NCBI GenBank assembly: GCA_023423605.1
Contig: JAFAFF010000138.1
Coordinates: 1-9,480, forward strand
Direction: 5' to 3'
DNA length: 9,480 nucleotides
DNA from: Pseudomonadota bacterium
Lineage (GTDB): Bacteria; Pseudomonadota; Gammaproteobacteria; Xanthomonadales; Xanthomonadaceae
Shown: in pieces, positions 1-5,642 of the stretch
How the letters are laid out: every line of letters starts with the position of its first letter
Position numbering within the stretch: the first letter of the stretch is position 1
Program-made: the position numbers and the translations under genes
The notes under the pieces: generated by a model
Database searches by the model: none
Told to the model about the DNA's origin: nothing
What the model saw: the letters and a program-made list of their open reading frames with translations, nothing else

Positions 1-1504
1 GGGCATGTTCGGCATTCTGGCGCACGGTGGAGGTGAGTTCCTCCATCGAGGCAGCGGTCTCTTCCAGGTTGGCGGCCTGCTGTTCGGTGCGCCGCGACAG
101 ATCACTGTTGCCGCTGGCGATCTCGCCCGCGGCACCGTTGATGCTGCGGGCCGACGCCTGGATGCTCGATACGATGCCGGTCAGCTGCGCGACGGTGGTG
201 TTGGCGTCGTCGCGCATCATCGCGAACACGCCCTCGAAGCGGCCATCCATGCGCGCGGTGAGGTCACCGGCGGCGACCGCCCGCAGCAGCAGCGAAAGCT
301 GCGACAGGCTGCCGTCGGCGCCTTCCATCATGGCGTTCAGGCGTTCGATCATGGTGCGGAAGTCATGCTCGAAGCGCTGTGCATCGCCGCGCTGGCTGAA
401 GTCGCCGGCGGCCGCTGCCGACGCCAGCTGCTGGATCTGCGTGTTGATCGCCAGCAGGCTGGCCTTGGCGGCGTCCATCGATTCGTGCAGCACGGCGCGG
501 GTGCCGGGCAGGCGGCGCGCGTCCGGCTCCAGGTTGCCGATGGCGTACTGGTTGAGCACGCCGATGGCATCGCCCAGGGCATCCAGATGCTCGAAGATCA
601 TCGCGTTGATGCCGTGCGCCAGTTCGCCGTAGACGCCGGGAAAATCTTCCGGCATGCGATGCGCGACATCCGGACCGGCATGCATGTGCACCATCAACTG
701 GGTCTGTTCGGAGAAACGGCGCAACATCGCGGTCATCGTGGCGGTGGCGGCCAGCATGCGGCCCACTTCATCGTTGCCGGTCGCCTGAGCGGTATCGGCG
801 AGGTCGCCGCGCGAAACGCCCTGGATGGCACGCAGGGCCCTGGCCAGCGGCACGGTGACCGCGCGCGAGATGAGCAGCGCCAACGCCGCGGCCAGCAGCG
901 ACAGCAGCACGATCGCGCTGATGATGGCGATGATGTTGCTGCGATGGCTGGCGTTGGCCGCGGCAACGCTGTCCTGCACCACCCCGGACGAGTGCGCGCT
1001 GACCGCCTTGAGGTCGTCGAACAGCTTGCGTCGCAGCGGGCGCGACTGCTCGTCGGAAATCTGCTGTGCCCGCGCACCATCGCCGGCCCCGGCGGCTTCG
1101 CGCAGGCTGGCGTTGGCCGCGAAATAGGCTGCCACACTCTGCTGCACCTTCTGGTAGAGCGCGTGTTCGGTGGCGTCGGCCTCCAGCCGGGAATAGGCGG
1201 CAAGCTCTTCTTCGATGATCCTGCTGGCCGCGTCCATGCGCTGGTTGTAGTCGGCCACCTTGTCCGGCTGGTCCAGCATGGTCAGCAGGGCCAGTTCATA
1301 GGTGCGGAATTCACCCAGCTGCGCACGCGCTTCGCCGAGGTGCTGCACGGATGGAAAGGCATTGACCGCCATCGCCTGCAGCTGCGCATCGGCCTGCGAC
1401 AGGCGCAGCAGCGCGAAGGCGCCCAGCACCACGGTCATCAGGGTGGTCAAGGTGAAACCCACGGCAAGCTTGCGGGCGATGGAAAGATCGCGGAACCAGT
1501 TCAT
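1..1504 (-). CDS. Methyl-accepting chemotaxis protein (partial, 3' end outside window)
   Basis: Transmembrane chemoreceptor passing a periplasmic signal to a CheA/CheW complex; ligand unknown. The frame is open from ATG at 1504 to the window edge, giving 501 residues that start MNWFRDLSIARKLAVGF. A GGAG seven bases before the ATG supports this start. Order: short cytoplasmic N-terminus; TM1 about 13-34; periplasmic, mostly helical four-helix-bundle-like region 35-188; TM2 about 189-212; HAMP 213-266 with the NDEVG motif at 244-248; then HAMP-like units over about 270-445 (for example AAGDFSQR near 365 and AAGDLTARM near 411). The start of the methylation helix follows (LSRRTEQQAANLEETAASME, about 469-488). 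The signalling hairpin and any C-terminal pentapeptide lie outside, so the helix-length class cannot be read. Gene lies downstream of the second cheA, separated by two REP dimers. Family assignment is secure. Confidence 0.93.
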   Translation of the reverse strand, partial: MNWFRDLSIARKLAVGFTLTTLMTVVLGAFALLRLSQADAQLQAMAVNAFPSVQHLGEARAQLGEFRTYELALLTMLDQPDKVADYNQRMDAASRIIEEELAAYSRLEADATEHALYQKVQQSVAAYFAANASLREAAGAGDGARAQQISDEQSRPLRRKLFDDLKAVSAHSSGVVQDSVAAANASHRSNIIAIISAIVLLSLLAAALALLISRAVTVPLARALRAIQGVSRGDLADTAQATGNDEVGRMLAATATMTAMLRRFSEQTQLMVHMHAGPDVAHRMPEDFPGVYGELAHGINAMIFEHLDALGDAIGVLNQYAIGNLEPDARRLPGTRAVLHESMDAAKASLLAINTQIQQLASAAAAGDFSQRGDAQRFEHDFRTMIERLNAMMEGADGSLSQLSLLLRAVAAGDLTARMDGRFEGVFAMMRDDANTTVAQLTGIVSSIQASARSINGAAGEIASGNSDLSRRTEQQAANLEETAASMEELTSTVRQNAEHA

Positions 1505-1633
1505 GCGGGTGCTCCGGGGCAGGATCAGGCGCTGCGGCAACGGCGCCACCAGCACAGATAGCAGCGCGTGCGCGCCATGCTGAAGAGCGGCTTGACAATG
1601 GGTTGCCGAACGGGTTCAGGAACAGCGACGCAT

Positions 1634-1694
1634 GTAGAGCCGGGCTCTGCCCGGCTGAAGCATTAGCACGAAGCGGGGCAGAGCCCCGCTCTAC
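1634..1694. repeat. SMAG-like REP dimer 1 (GTAG hairpin pair)
   Basis: Two facing hairpins make a 61-bp unit. The left arm (1634-1656) starts with GTAG, followed by an 8-bp perfect stem, AGCCGGGC (1638-1645) with GCCCGGCT (1649-1656), and a TCT loop. The right arm (1672-1694) is the inverted version, AGCGGGGC/GCCCCGCT with an AGA loop, ending in CTAC. The arms are 15 nt apart. The GTAG end and inverted pairing match the published description of Stenotrophomonas SMAG repeats, which are mobilised by REP-associated tyrosine transposases; no such transposase is in the window. In the cheA transcript the hairpins could act as an mRNA 3'-end stabiliser or partial attenuator (inference). Confidence 0.85.
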
Positions 1695-1707
1695 GAATGC
1701 CGGTCAT

Positions 1708-1768
1708 GTAGAGCCGGGCTCTGCCCGGCTGAAGGATTGCCGCGCAGCGGGGCAGAGCCCCGCTCTAC
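1708..1768. repeat. SMAG-like REP dimer 2 (same orientation as dimer 1)
   Basis: Second 61-bp unit, 74 bp downstream of dimer 1 on the plus strand. Its left arm (1708-1730) is base-identical to the left arm of dimer 1 and its right arm (1746-1768) identical to the right arm of dimer 1. The 15-nt spacers agree at only about 10 of 15 positions. It begins 17 bp beyond the second cheA stop codon. Identical arms around diverged spacers suggest selection or gene conversion on the arms, or separate insertions, rather than a fresh tandem duplication. Confidence 0.85.
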
Positions 1769-1784
1769 GGCGGGATGGCCGGAA

Positions 1785-3791
1785 TCAGGCGGCGCGCGGA
1801 ATGCGCAGCGAGCGCACCAGGCCGCCGATGTCCACGATCAGCGCGACGCGGCCATCACCGAGGATGGTGGCGCCGGAGACCCCGCCGATCCGCCGGTAGT
1901 TGTTCTCGATGTTCTTCACCACCACCTGCTGCTGTCCGACCAGTTCGTCCACTTCCAGCGCGATCTTCTGGCCGTCGCCTTCCACCACCACCACCAGCGA
2001 CTCCTCGCTGCGGCGCTCGCCGTAACCGTAGTACTCGCTGAGCGACAGGATGGGCAGGTACTCGCCACGCACGCGCAGGACGCGGCCTTCGCCGGCCATG
2101 GTGCGCACGTCGCTGGCCTGCGGCTGCAGGGCTTCCAGCACGTAGGCCAGCGGCAGGATCAGGGTTTCCCCGCCCACCGAAACGGTCATGCCATCCAGGA
2201 TGGCCAGCGTGAGCGGCAGGCGGATCAGCGTGCGGGTGCCGCTGCCGGGACGGCTTTCGATCTGCACTTCGCCACCCAGCGCCTGGATGTTGCGGCGGAC
2301 CACGTCCATGCCGACACCTCGGCCGGACAGGTCGGTCACCGCATCGGCGGTGGAGAAACCGGGCTGGAAGATCAGGTCCCAGACCTGGCTGTCGGTGGGG
2401 TTGTCGGGTACCGCGATACCGCGCTCATGGGCCTTGGCGAGAATCTTGTCGCGGTTCAGGCCGTGGCCGTCGTCGCTGACTTCGATGACGATGTGACCGC
2501 CCTGGTGTGAAGCGGCGAGGGTGATGGTGCCGGTCTCTTCCTTGCCGGCGGCGCGACGCACGTCCGGCAGTTCCAGGCCATGGTCGATGGAGTTGCGCAC
2601 CAGGTGCACGAGCGGATCGGCGATCTTCTCGATCAACCCCTTGTCCAGCTCGGTGCCTTCGCCGACGGTGCGCAGGCGTACATGCTTGCCGAGGCGGGTG
2701 GACAGATCGCGGACCAGGCGCGGGAAGCGGCGGAACACCGCATCCACCGGCAGCATGCGCACGCCGATGACCGCTTCCTGCAGATCGCGGGTGTTGCGTT
2801 CCAGCAGATCCAGGCCGGCGAACAGCTGTTCGGCGTGGACCGGATCGATGGCATTGGAGACCTGCTTCAGCATCGCCTGGGTGATCACCAGTTCGCCGAC
2901 CAGGTTGATCAGCGCATCGACCTTGTCGACGCTGACGCGGATGGAGGTTTCCGCTTCCGGAGCTGAGGTGGCAGCCGCCGCCGGCGCCGCCGTCGGAGCG
3001 ACCGCGGCGACCACGGGCTCGGCGACCGCGGGCTCGGCCACCGCTGCCGGTTCCACCACCGGCGTGGTGGCCAGGCTGGGCGGTGCGACCGGACGGATGT
3101 CCAGCTCGCAGTCGTCCACCACCCAGGCGAAAGTGTCCTCGATCTGGCTGCGCTTGATGCGGCCGATCAGGCCCAGGTCCCAGGCGAGATGTGCCTCGAA
3201 CGGATCCAGCTGTTCGAAGCCGGGCATGCGGTCCATGCGCGCCTGCACCTGCAGCGGGCCGAGATGTTCCAGTTCGCGGATGATGCGCAGCGGATCGTTG
3301 CCGCTCATGAACATCGACGGCGCCGGCGTGAAGCCGATCTGCCAGGCTTCCGGCTCCGGTTCGGCAGCGGCGGACGGTGCGGCATCGGCCGATGTCGCCG
3401 CCTTGCCGGACAGGATGGCTTCCAGTCGCGCGATGATCGCCGCCACCGCGGCCGGGTCGGCAGCCTGGCCGTGTTCGGCTTCGCGCAGCAGGGCGCGCAG
3501 CACGTCCACCGATGCCAGCATTGCATCGATGGCATCGGCATGCAGGGCACGCTTGCCGGCCCGCAGTTCGTCCAGCAGCGTTTCCAGGACGTGGGTCAGG
3601 CCGGCCATCGCATCGAAGCCGAAGGTGCCGGCACCGCCCTTGATGGAATGCGCGGCGCGGAACACCGAATTGATGACCTCCGCATCCTGCTGGCCCGATT
3701 CCAGGGCCAGCAGCCCGGCTTCCATGGCATCCAGGCCTTCGCGGCTTTCCTCGAAGAAGGTGGCGTGGAAACGTTGCAGGTCCATGCTCAT
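1785..3791 (-). CDS. cheA: Chemotaxis histidine kinase CheA (second, complete; P2-like domain variant)
   Basis: Dimeric cytoplasmic kinase that autophosphorylates in response to receptors and hands phosphate to CheY/CheB. It is 668 aa. Domains: P1/Hpt 1-125 with phospho-acceptor H48 in AAHSIKGGAGTF; a region 150-235 starting near GFTP and containing GNDPLRIIRELEHLG, probably a variant P2 regulator-binding domain; an Ala/Pro/Val/Glu linker about 236-280; P3 dimerisation 283-350; P4 ATPase with N box (HLVRNSIDHG, N400), G1 (DDGHG 440-444), F box (FQPGFS 475-480) and G2 (GRGVGMD 490-496); P5 CheW-like 530-665. All catalytic boxes look intact. ATG at 3791 and the second ATG at 3785 are both possible; no strong Shine-Dalgarno is seen, and a GGAA ten bases upstream slightly favours the first. 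The 55-nt gap after cheY suggests one transcript with the STAS gene and cheY. Confidence 0.96.
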   Translation of the reverse strand: MSMDLQRFHATFFEESREGLDAMEAGLLALESGQQDAEVINSVFRAAHSIKGGAGTFGFDAMAGLTHVLETLLDELRAGKRALHADAIDAMLASVDVLRALLREAEHGQAADPAAVAAIIARLEAILSGKAATSADAAPSAAAEPEPEAWQIGFTPAPSMFMSGNDPLRIIRELEHLGPLQVQARMDRMPGFEQLDPFEAHLAWDLGLIGRIKRSQIEDTFAWVVDDCELDIRPVAPPSLATTPVVEPAAVAEPAVAEPVVAAVAPTAAPAAAATSAPEAETSIRVSVDKVDALINLVGELVITQAMLKQVSNAIDPVHAEQLFAGLDLLERNTRDLQEAVIGVRMLPVDAVFRRFPRLVRDLSTRLGKHVRLRTVGEGTELDKGLIEKIADPLVHLVRNSIDHGLELPDVRRAAGKEETGTITLAASHQGGHIVIEVSDDGHGLNRDKILAKAHERGIAVPDNPTDSQVWDLIFQPGFSTADAVTDLSGRGVGMDVVRRNIQALGGEVQIESRPGSGTRTLIRLPLTLAILDGMTVSVGGETLILPLAYVLEALQPQASDVRTMAGEGRVLRVRGEYLPILSLSEYYGYGERRSEESLVVVVEGDGQKIALEVDELVGQQQVVVKNIENNYRRIGGVSGATILGDGRVALIVDIGGLVRSLRIPRAA

Positions 3792-3846
3792 GAAGGGTGC
3801 GTTCCGGAAGACGTGGGGGGAGGAGAGGCAGGCCTTGGGCGGAGGG

Positions 3847-4212
3847 TCAGCCCAGTACCTTCTGCACGGTGGCGACCAGCTGTTCGGGGTTGAACGGCTT
3901 CACCAGCCAGCCGGTGGCGCCAGCCGCCTTGCCTTCGGACTTCTTGTCCGCGGCCGACTCGGTGGTCAGCATCAGCATCGGGGTGAACTTGTACTCGGAC
4001 AGCTGCCGCAGTTCGCGGATCAGCGCGATGCCGTCCATGTTCGGCATGTTGACGTCGGTGACCACGGCATTGAAGCGCTGGCCTTTGGCGCGTCCAAGCG
4101 CCACGGCGCCGTCCTCGGCTTCTTCGACGGAAAAACCGGCCGAGGTGAGGGCGAAGGACACCATCTGGCGCATCGACGCCGAATCGTCCACCACCAAGAT
4201 ACGTGCGCTCAT
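3847..4212 (-). CDS. cheY: CheY-like single-domain response regulator
   Basis: Receiver protein of 121 aa without an output domain, expected to take phosphate from the neighbouring CheA. All receiver landmarks are present: acidic pair D9/D10, phospho-acceptor D53 in VVTDVNMPNMDG, switch T83 in LMLTTES, and K105 in the VKPF motif. The aromatic switch position (Tyr106 in E. coli CheY) is W102, in GWLVKPF. Its ATG overlaps the stop of the STAS gene in a 4-bp ATGA, and a GGAG lies eight bases upstream, so translation is probably coupled. Its place directly before cheA makes that kinase the likely partner. Whether it binds the flagellar switch or only drains phosphate cannot be told from sequence. 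Confidence 0.95.
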   Translation of the reverse strand: MSARILVVDDSASMRQMVSFALTSAGFSVEEAEDGAVALGRAKGQRFNAVVTDVNMPNMDGIALIRELRQLSEYKFTPMLMLTTESAADKKSEGKAAGATGWLVKPFNPEQLVATVQKVLG

Positions 4213-4517
4213 GCAGCGTTCTCCACAGATTTCAGGTTGTCATGGGTTGCGTCCAGGCCAAGGGCCTGGCTGATGCCGAGCAGGCGCGCGGCATCGTTGA
4301 AGGTTGCGGTACAGCCGTGGAAGCCGGTCTGCAATCCTGCGCTGCGCCGGGCCTGCACGAATGCACACAATACCTGCATTGCAGCGGTATGGATGCGGCC
4401 GACATGGCTGGCATCCAGGGTCAGGGGGCCCGCCGCAGCGAGCAGCGGGGCCAGGCGGTTCTTGAGCTCGGTGCTGCTCTCGATGCCGAGATCTTCACCC
4501 AGGTCCACAGTGCTCAT
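4209..4517 (-). CDS. STAS-domain protein (anti-sigma-antagonist-like) in chemotaxis operon
   Basis: Small cytoplasmic protein of 102 aa, a single STAS fold like SpoIIAA. The pattern seen is N-terminal strand/helix, then LTLDASHVGRIHTAAMQVL at 32-50, an amphipathic helix, and a final helix with NDAARLLGISQAL (74-86). At the place where SpoIIAA-type proteins carry D-S-S-G-L, this one reads H43-T44-A45-A46-M47, so the classic phosphorylated Ser is absent and only T44 could substitute. I chose ATG at 4517 because GGAG (4523-4526) sits five bases upstream; a TTG at 4532 in frame would put that site inside the gene. First gene of a set with cheY and cheA and preceded by a sigma-28 promoter candidate, so a chemotaxis role is likely, but the partner is unknown. 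Confidence 0.88.
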   Translation of the reverse strand: MSTVDLGEDLGIESSTELKNRLAPLLAAAGPLTLDASHVGRIHTAAMQVLCAFVQARRSAGLQTGFHGCTATFNDAARLLGISQALGLDATHDNLKSVENAA

Positions 4518-4522
4518 CGTTG

Positions 4523-4526
4523 CTCC
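4523..4526 (-). promoter_or_regulatory. Ribosome binding site deciding the STAS start
   Basis: GGAG on the minus strand, five bases before ATG at 4517. It rules against the in-frame TTG at 4532 as the main start, and it falls inside the short leader predicted from the sigma-28 promoter upstream. Confidence 0.65.
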
Positions 4527-4547
4527 GGACAAACGGTTCCAGACTTC

Positions 4548-4574
4548 ATAGCGGCATCGTCGGCTGAAGCTTTA
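4548..4574 (-). promoter_or_regulatory. Sigma-28 (FliA) promoter candidate for STAS-cheY-cheA
   Basis: On the minus strand the -35 reads TAAAGCTT (4567-4574; consensus TAAAGTTT, 7 of 8). After exactly 11 bases the -10 reads GCCGCTAT (4548-4555; consensus GCCGATAA, 6 of 8). Element spacing equals the known FliA class. A start site near 4541 would give a leader of about 24 nt carrying the GGAG ribosome site. This makes the module a late flagellar-class operon, by inference. Confidence 0.7.
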
Positions 4575-4594
4575 GGGATTCCCGCAGGGGGCAG
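4559..4594. repeat. Possible decayed REP remnant next to dimer 3
   Basis: Plus-strand 4560-4575 (TCGGCTGAAGCTTTAG) agrees at 14 of 16 positions with the inner edge of REP dimer 1 at 1651-1666. The flanking bases no longer form a clean arm. It may be the relic of an older dimer. The sigma-28 -35 box lies inside it. A chance match cannot be excluded. Confidence 0.35.
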
Positions 4595-4655
4595 GTAGAG
4601 CGGGGCTCTCCCCCGCTGCGTGGTGCGGCATCAGCCGGGCAGAGCCCGGCTCTAC
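4595..4655. repeat. SMAG-like REP dimer 3 (inverted relative to dimers 1 and 2)
   Basis: A 61-bp hairpin pair with the same 15-nt arm spacing as the other two. The left arm (4595-4617) starts with GTAG and has stem AGCGGGG/CCCCGCT. One base at 4610 (C where the others imply G) breaks the eighth pair and enlarges the loop. The right arm (4633-4655) is AGCCGGGC/GCCCGGCT ending in CTAC. The arm order is the reverse complement of dimers 1 and 2. It lies 15 bp past the stop of the CheW-domain gene, so in that transcript it may serve as a 3'-end structure. Confidence 0.85.
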
Positions 4656-4670
4656 GTGCTGCGCGCCTGC

Positions 4671-5642
4671 TCAGCCGAGCAGGCGGGTGGCGTCGAGCAG
4701 GATCATCGGTTGCTGCTGCAGCCGGGCCACGCCGCGGAAGATGTCGTTGCTGATGCGGCAGATGCGCGCCGTATCCGGTGGTTCGATCTGCGAGTCGCTC
4801 AGATTGGTGACATCGTCGACGGCCGATACCCGCAGGCCCATGATTTCGCCGTTCTCCTCAAGCACCACGATGCGGGTCTGCGCATCCTCAGTGGCCGGCG
4901 CGCCGCCGAGGTGCATGCCCAGGTCGAGCACCGGCACCACCTGGCCGCGCAGGTTCATGATGCCCAGCATGGCCGGTGCAGTGCCGCGCAGCGGCAGCAG
5001 TGGCACCGGCAGCACCACTTCCTGCACCTTCAGCAGTTCCAGTGCATAGGCCTGGCTGCCGCAGCGCAGGCGCAGCCAGCGCGAGGTACGCTCGTTGGAG
5101 CGCCGCTGCGGTGAACCGTCGTCGCGCCGCAGCGCCTGTTCCTGCAGTTCCTGCCAGGTGCTGGGCGGGGCAGGTGCCGCGGCCGGCGAGGCCGCGGCGA
5201 TGCGGGGCGGCAGCCGCGGCATGTCCGGCGCCGCTCGCTCGGCTGCCGGAGTGCTGGCAGGCGGCTGCGCCACCGGCGCGGCTGCGGCCTCGAACGCGGC
5301 CTCCAGCGAAGGGCTGTCGGCGTTGGCAAGCACGGCGCTGACCGCCGCACCGGTTTCGTAGATCACCTCGTCGGGCAGGTCATCCCAGGTCGGCTCACGC
5401 TGCGCTTCGGGCGCCTCCGCATCGGGGGTGTCGCGCGATCCGGATGTCGTGGCCCCGGGAACCGCCGCGTCACAGCTCATGTCGCGCCCATCGCCCGCAT
5501 CGCCCGTGGCAACGTCCATCGCCACCGCGGTCAACGCAGTGTCCAACACCGGGGCTGCAGCCACCGGCGCCTCCATCGGCGCAGGCGTGGCATCGCCGAG
5601 CAGCTGTTCCAGGTAGTCGTCCAGCACCGCTTCATTGCTCAT
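4671..5642 (-). CDS. CheW-domain protein, ParP-like array coupler/localisation factor
   Basis: Protein of 323 aa. Residues about 186-322 form a CheW-like domain (WLRLRCGSQAYALELLKVQE at 189-208, then MLGIMNLRGQVVPVLDL at 225-241). The first 185 residues are Ala/Pro/Asp-rich and low in complexity apart from a conserved-looking start, MSNEAVLDDYLEQLLGD, and a short WQELQEQAL helix at 163-171. In Vibrio and Pseudomonas the gene after the chemotaxis ParA homologue encodes such a protein (ParP), which ties the ATPase to CheA and receptors at the pole; the same role is inferred here. Start: ATG at 5642 overlaps the upstream stop as ATGA and has GGAG eight bases before it; an in-frame start at 5684 would run deep into the ATPase gene. 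It could also act as an ordinary CheW, since no separate cheW is seen nearby. Confidence 0.9.
   Translation of the reverse strand: MSNEAVLDDYLEQLLGDATPAPMEAPVAAAPVLDTALTAVAMDVATGDAGDGRDMSCDAAVPGATTSGSRDTPDAEAPEAQREPTWDDLPDEVIYETGAAVSAVLANADSPSLEAAFEAAAAPVAQPPASTPAAERAAPDMPRLPPRIAAASPAAAPAPPSTWQELQEQALRRDDGSPQRRSNERTSRWLRLRCGSQAYALELLKVQEVVLPVPLLPLRGTAPAMLGIMNLRGQVVPVLDLGMHLGGAPATEDAQTRIVVLEENGEIMGLRVSAVDDVTNLSDSQIEPPDTARICRISNDIFRGVARLQQQPMILLDATRLLG

Larger units (their letters stand above)
1505..1784. other. Intergenic region between second cheA and the chemoreceptor gene
   Basis: This 280-bp gap holds two REP dimers (1634-1768) close to the cheA stop, then about 130 bp leading to the receptor start. 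I see no tRNA, no small gene with credible coding features, and no stem followed by a T-run typical of an intrinsic terminator. There is no convincing sigma-28 or sigma-70 promoter before the receptor. It is therefore open whether the receptor is read from cheA through the hairpins or from its own promoter. Confidence 0.7.
4518..4670. other. Intergenic region between ParP-like and STAS genes
   Basis: This 153-bp gap separates the polar-targeting operon from the STAS-cheY-cheA module. On the minus strand it contains, in order, one REP dimer (4595-4655), a stretch resembling a decayed REP tail, a sigma-28 promoter candidate (4548-4574), and the STAS ribosome binding site. No small gene and no T-tailed terminator is seen; the REP hairpins are the only strong structures between the two transcription units. 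Confidence 0.75.

Noticed and set aside
793..800. GCCGATAC on the minus strand inside the receptor gene (similar one in motD near 6573)
   Set aside because: Both are codons for Ala-Asp-Thr in coding sequence and lack a TAAA-like box 15 bases upstream.
1525..1552. Sigma-54-like GG-N10-GC (TGGTGGC-N4-TTGCC) on the minus strand before the receptor
   Set aside because: The spacing and the -12 TTGC fit, and a start near 1525 would suit the GGAG site, but the -24 half matches poorly and such pairs arise often in GC-rich DNA. Only a transcript-end map or rpoN mutant could rescue it.
5..1561. Long open frame on the plus strand across the chemoreceptor region
   Set aside because: It lies antisense to the receptor, whose domains, start and ribosome site are clear. 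Its translation is rich in Arg, Gln, His and Gly with no recognisable domain, as expected of a shadow frame in GC-rich DNA.
1634..1768. Regularly spaced repeats considered as a CRISPR array
   Set aside because: Only two units, each an inverted hairpin pair with a GTAG end, with 13-15 bp between arms and units. This is REP architecture, and no cas genes are present.
2521..4551. 676-codon plus-strand open frame over cheA, cheY and the STAS gene
   Set aside because: It runs across three well-supported genes and two gene boundaries on the other strand, and its translation is a Ser/Arg/Ala-rich mix without domain features.
4595..4655. REP hairpins considered as intrinsic terminators
   Set aside because: The stems are strong and GC-rich, but no T-run follows on either strand. 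A partial attenuation or mRNA-end role remains possible.
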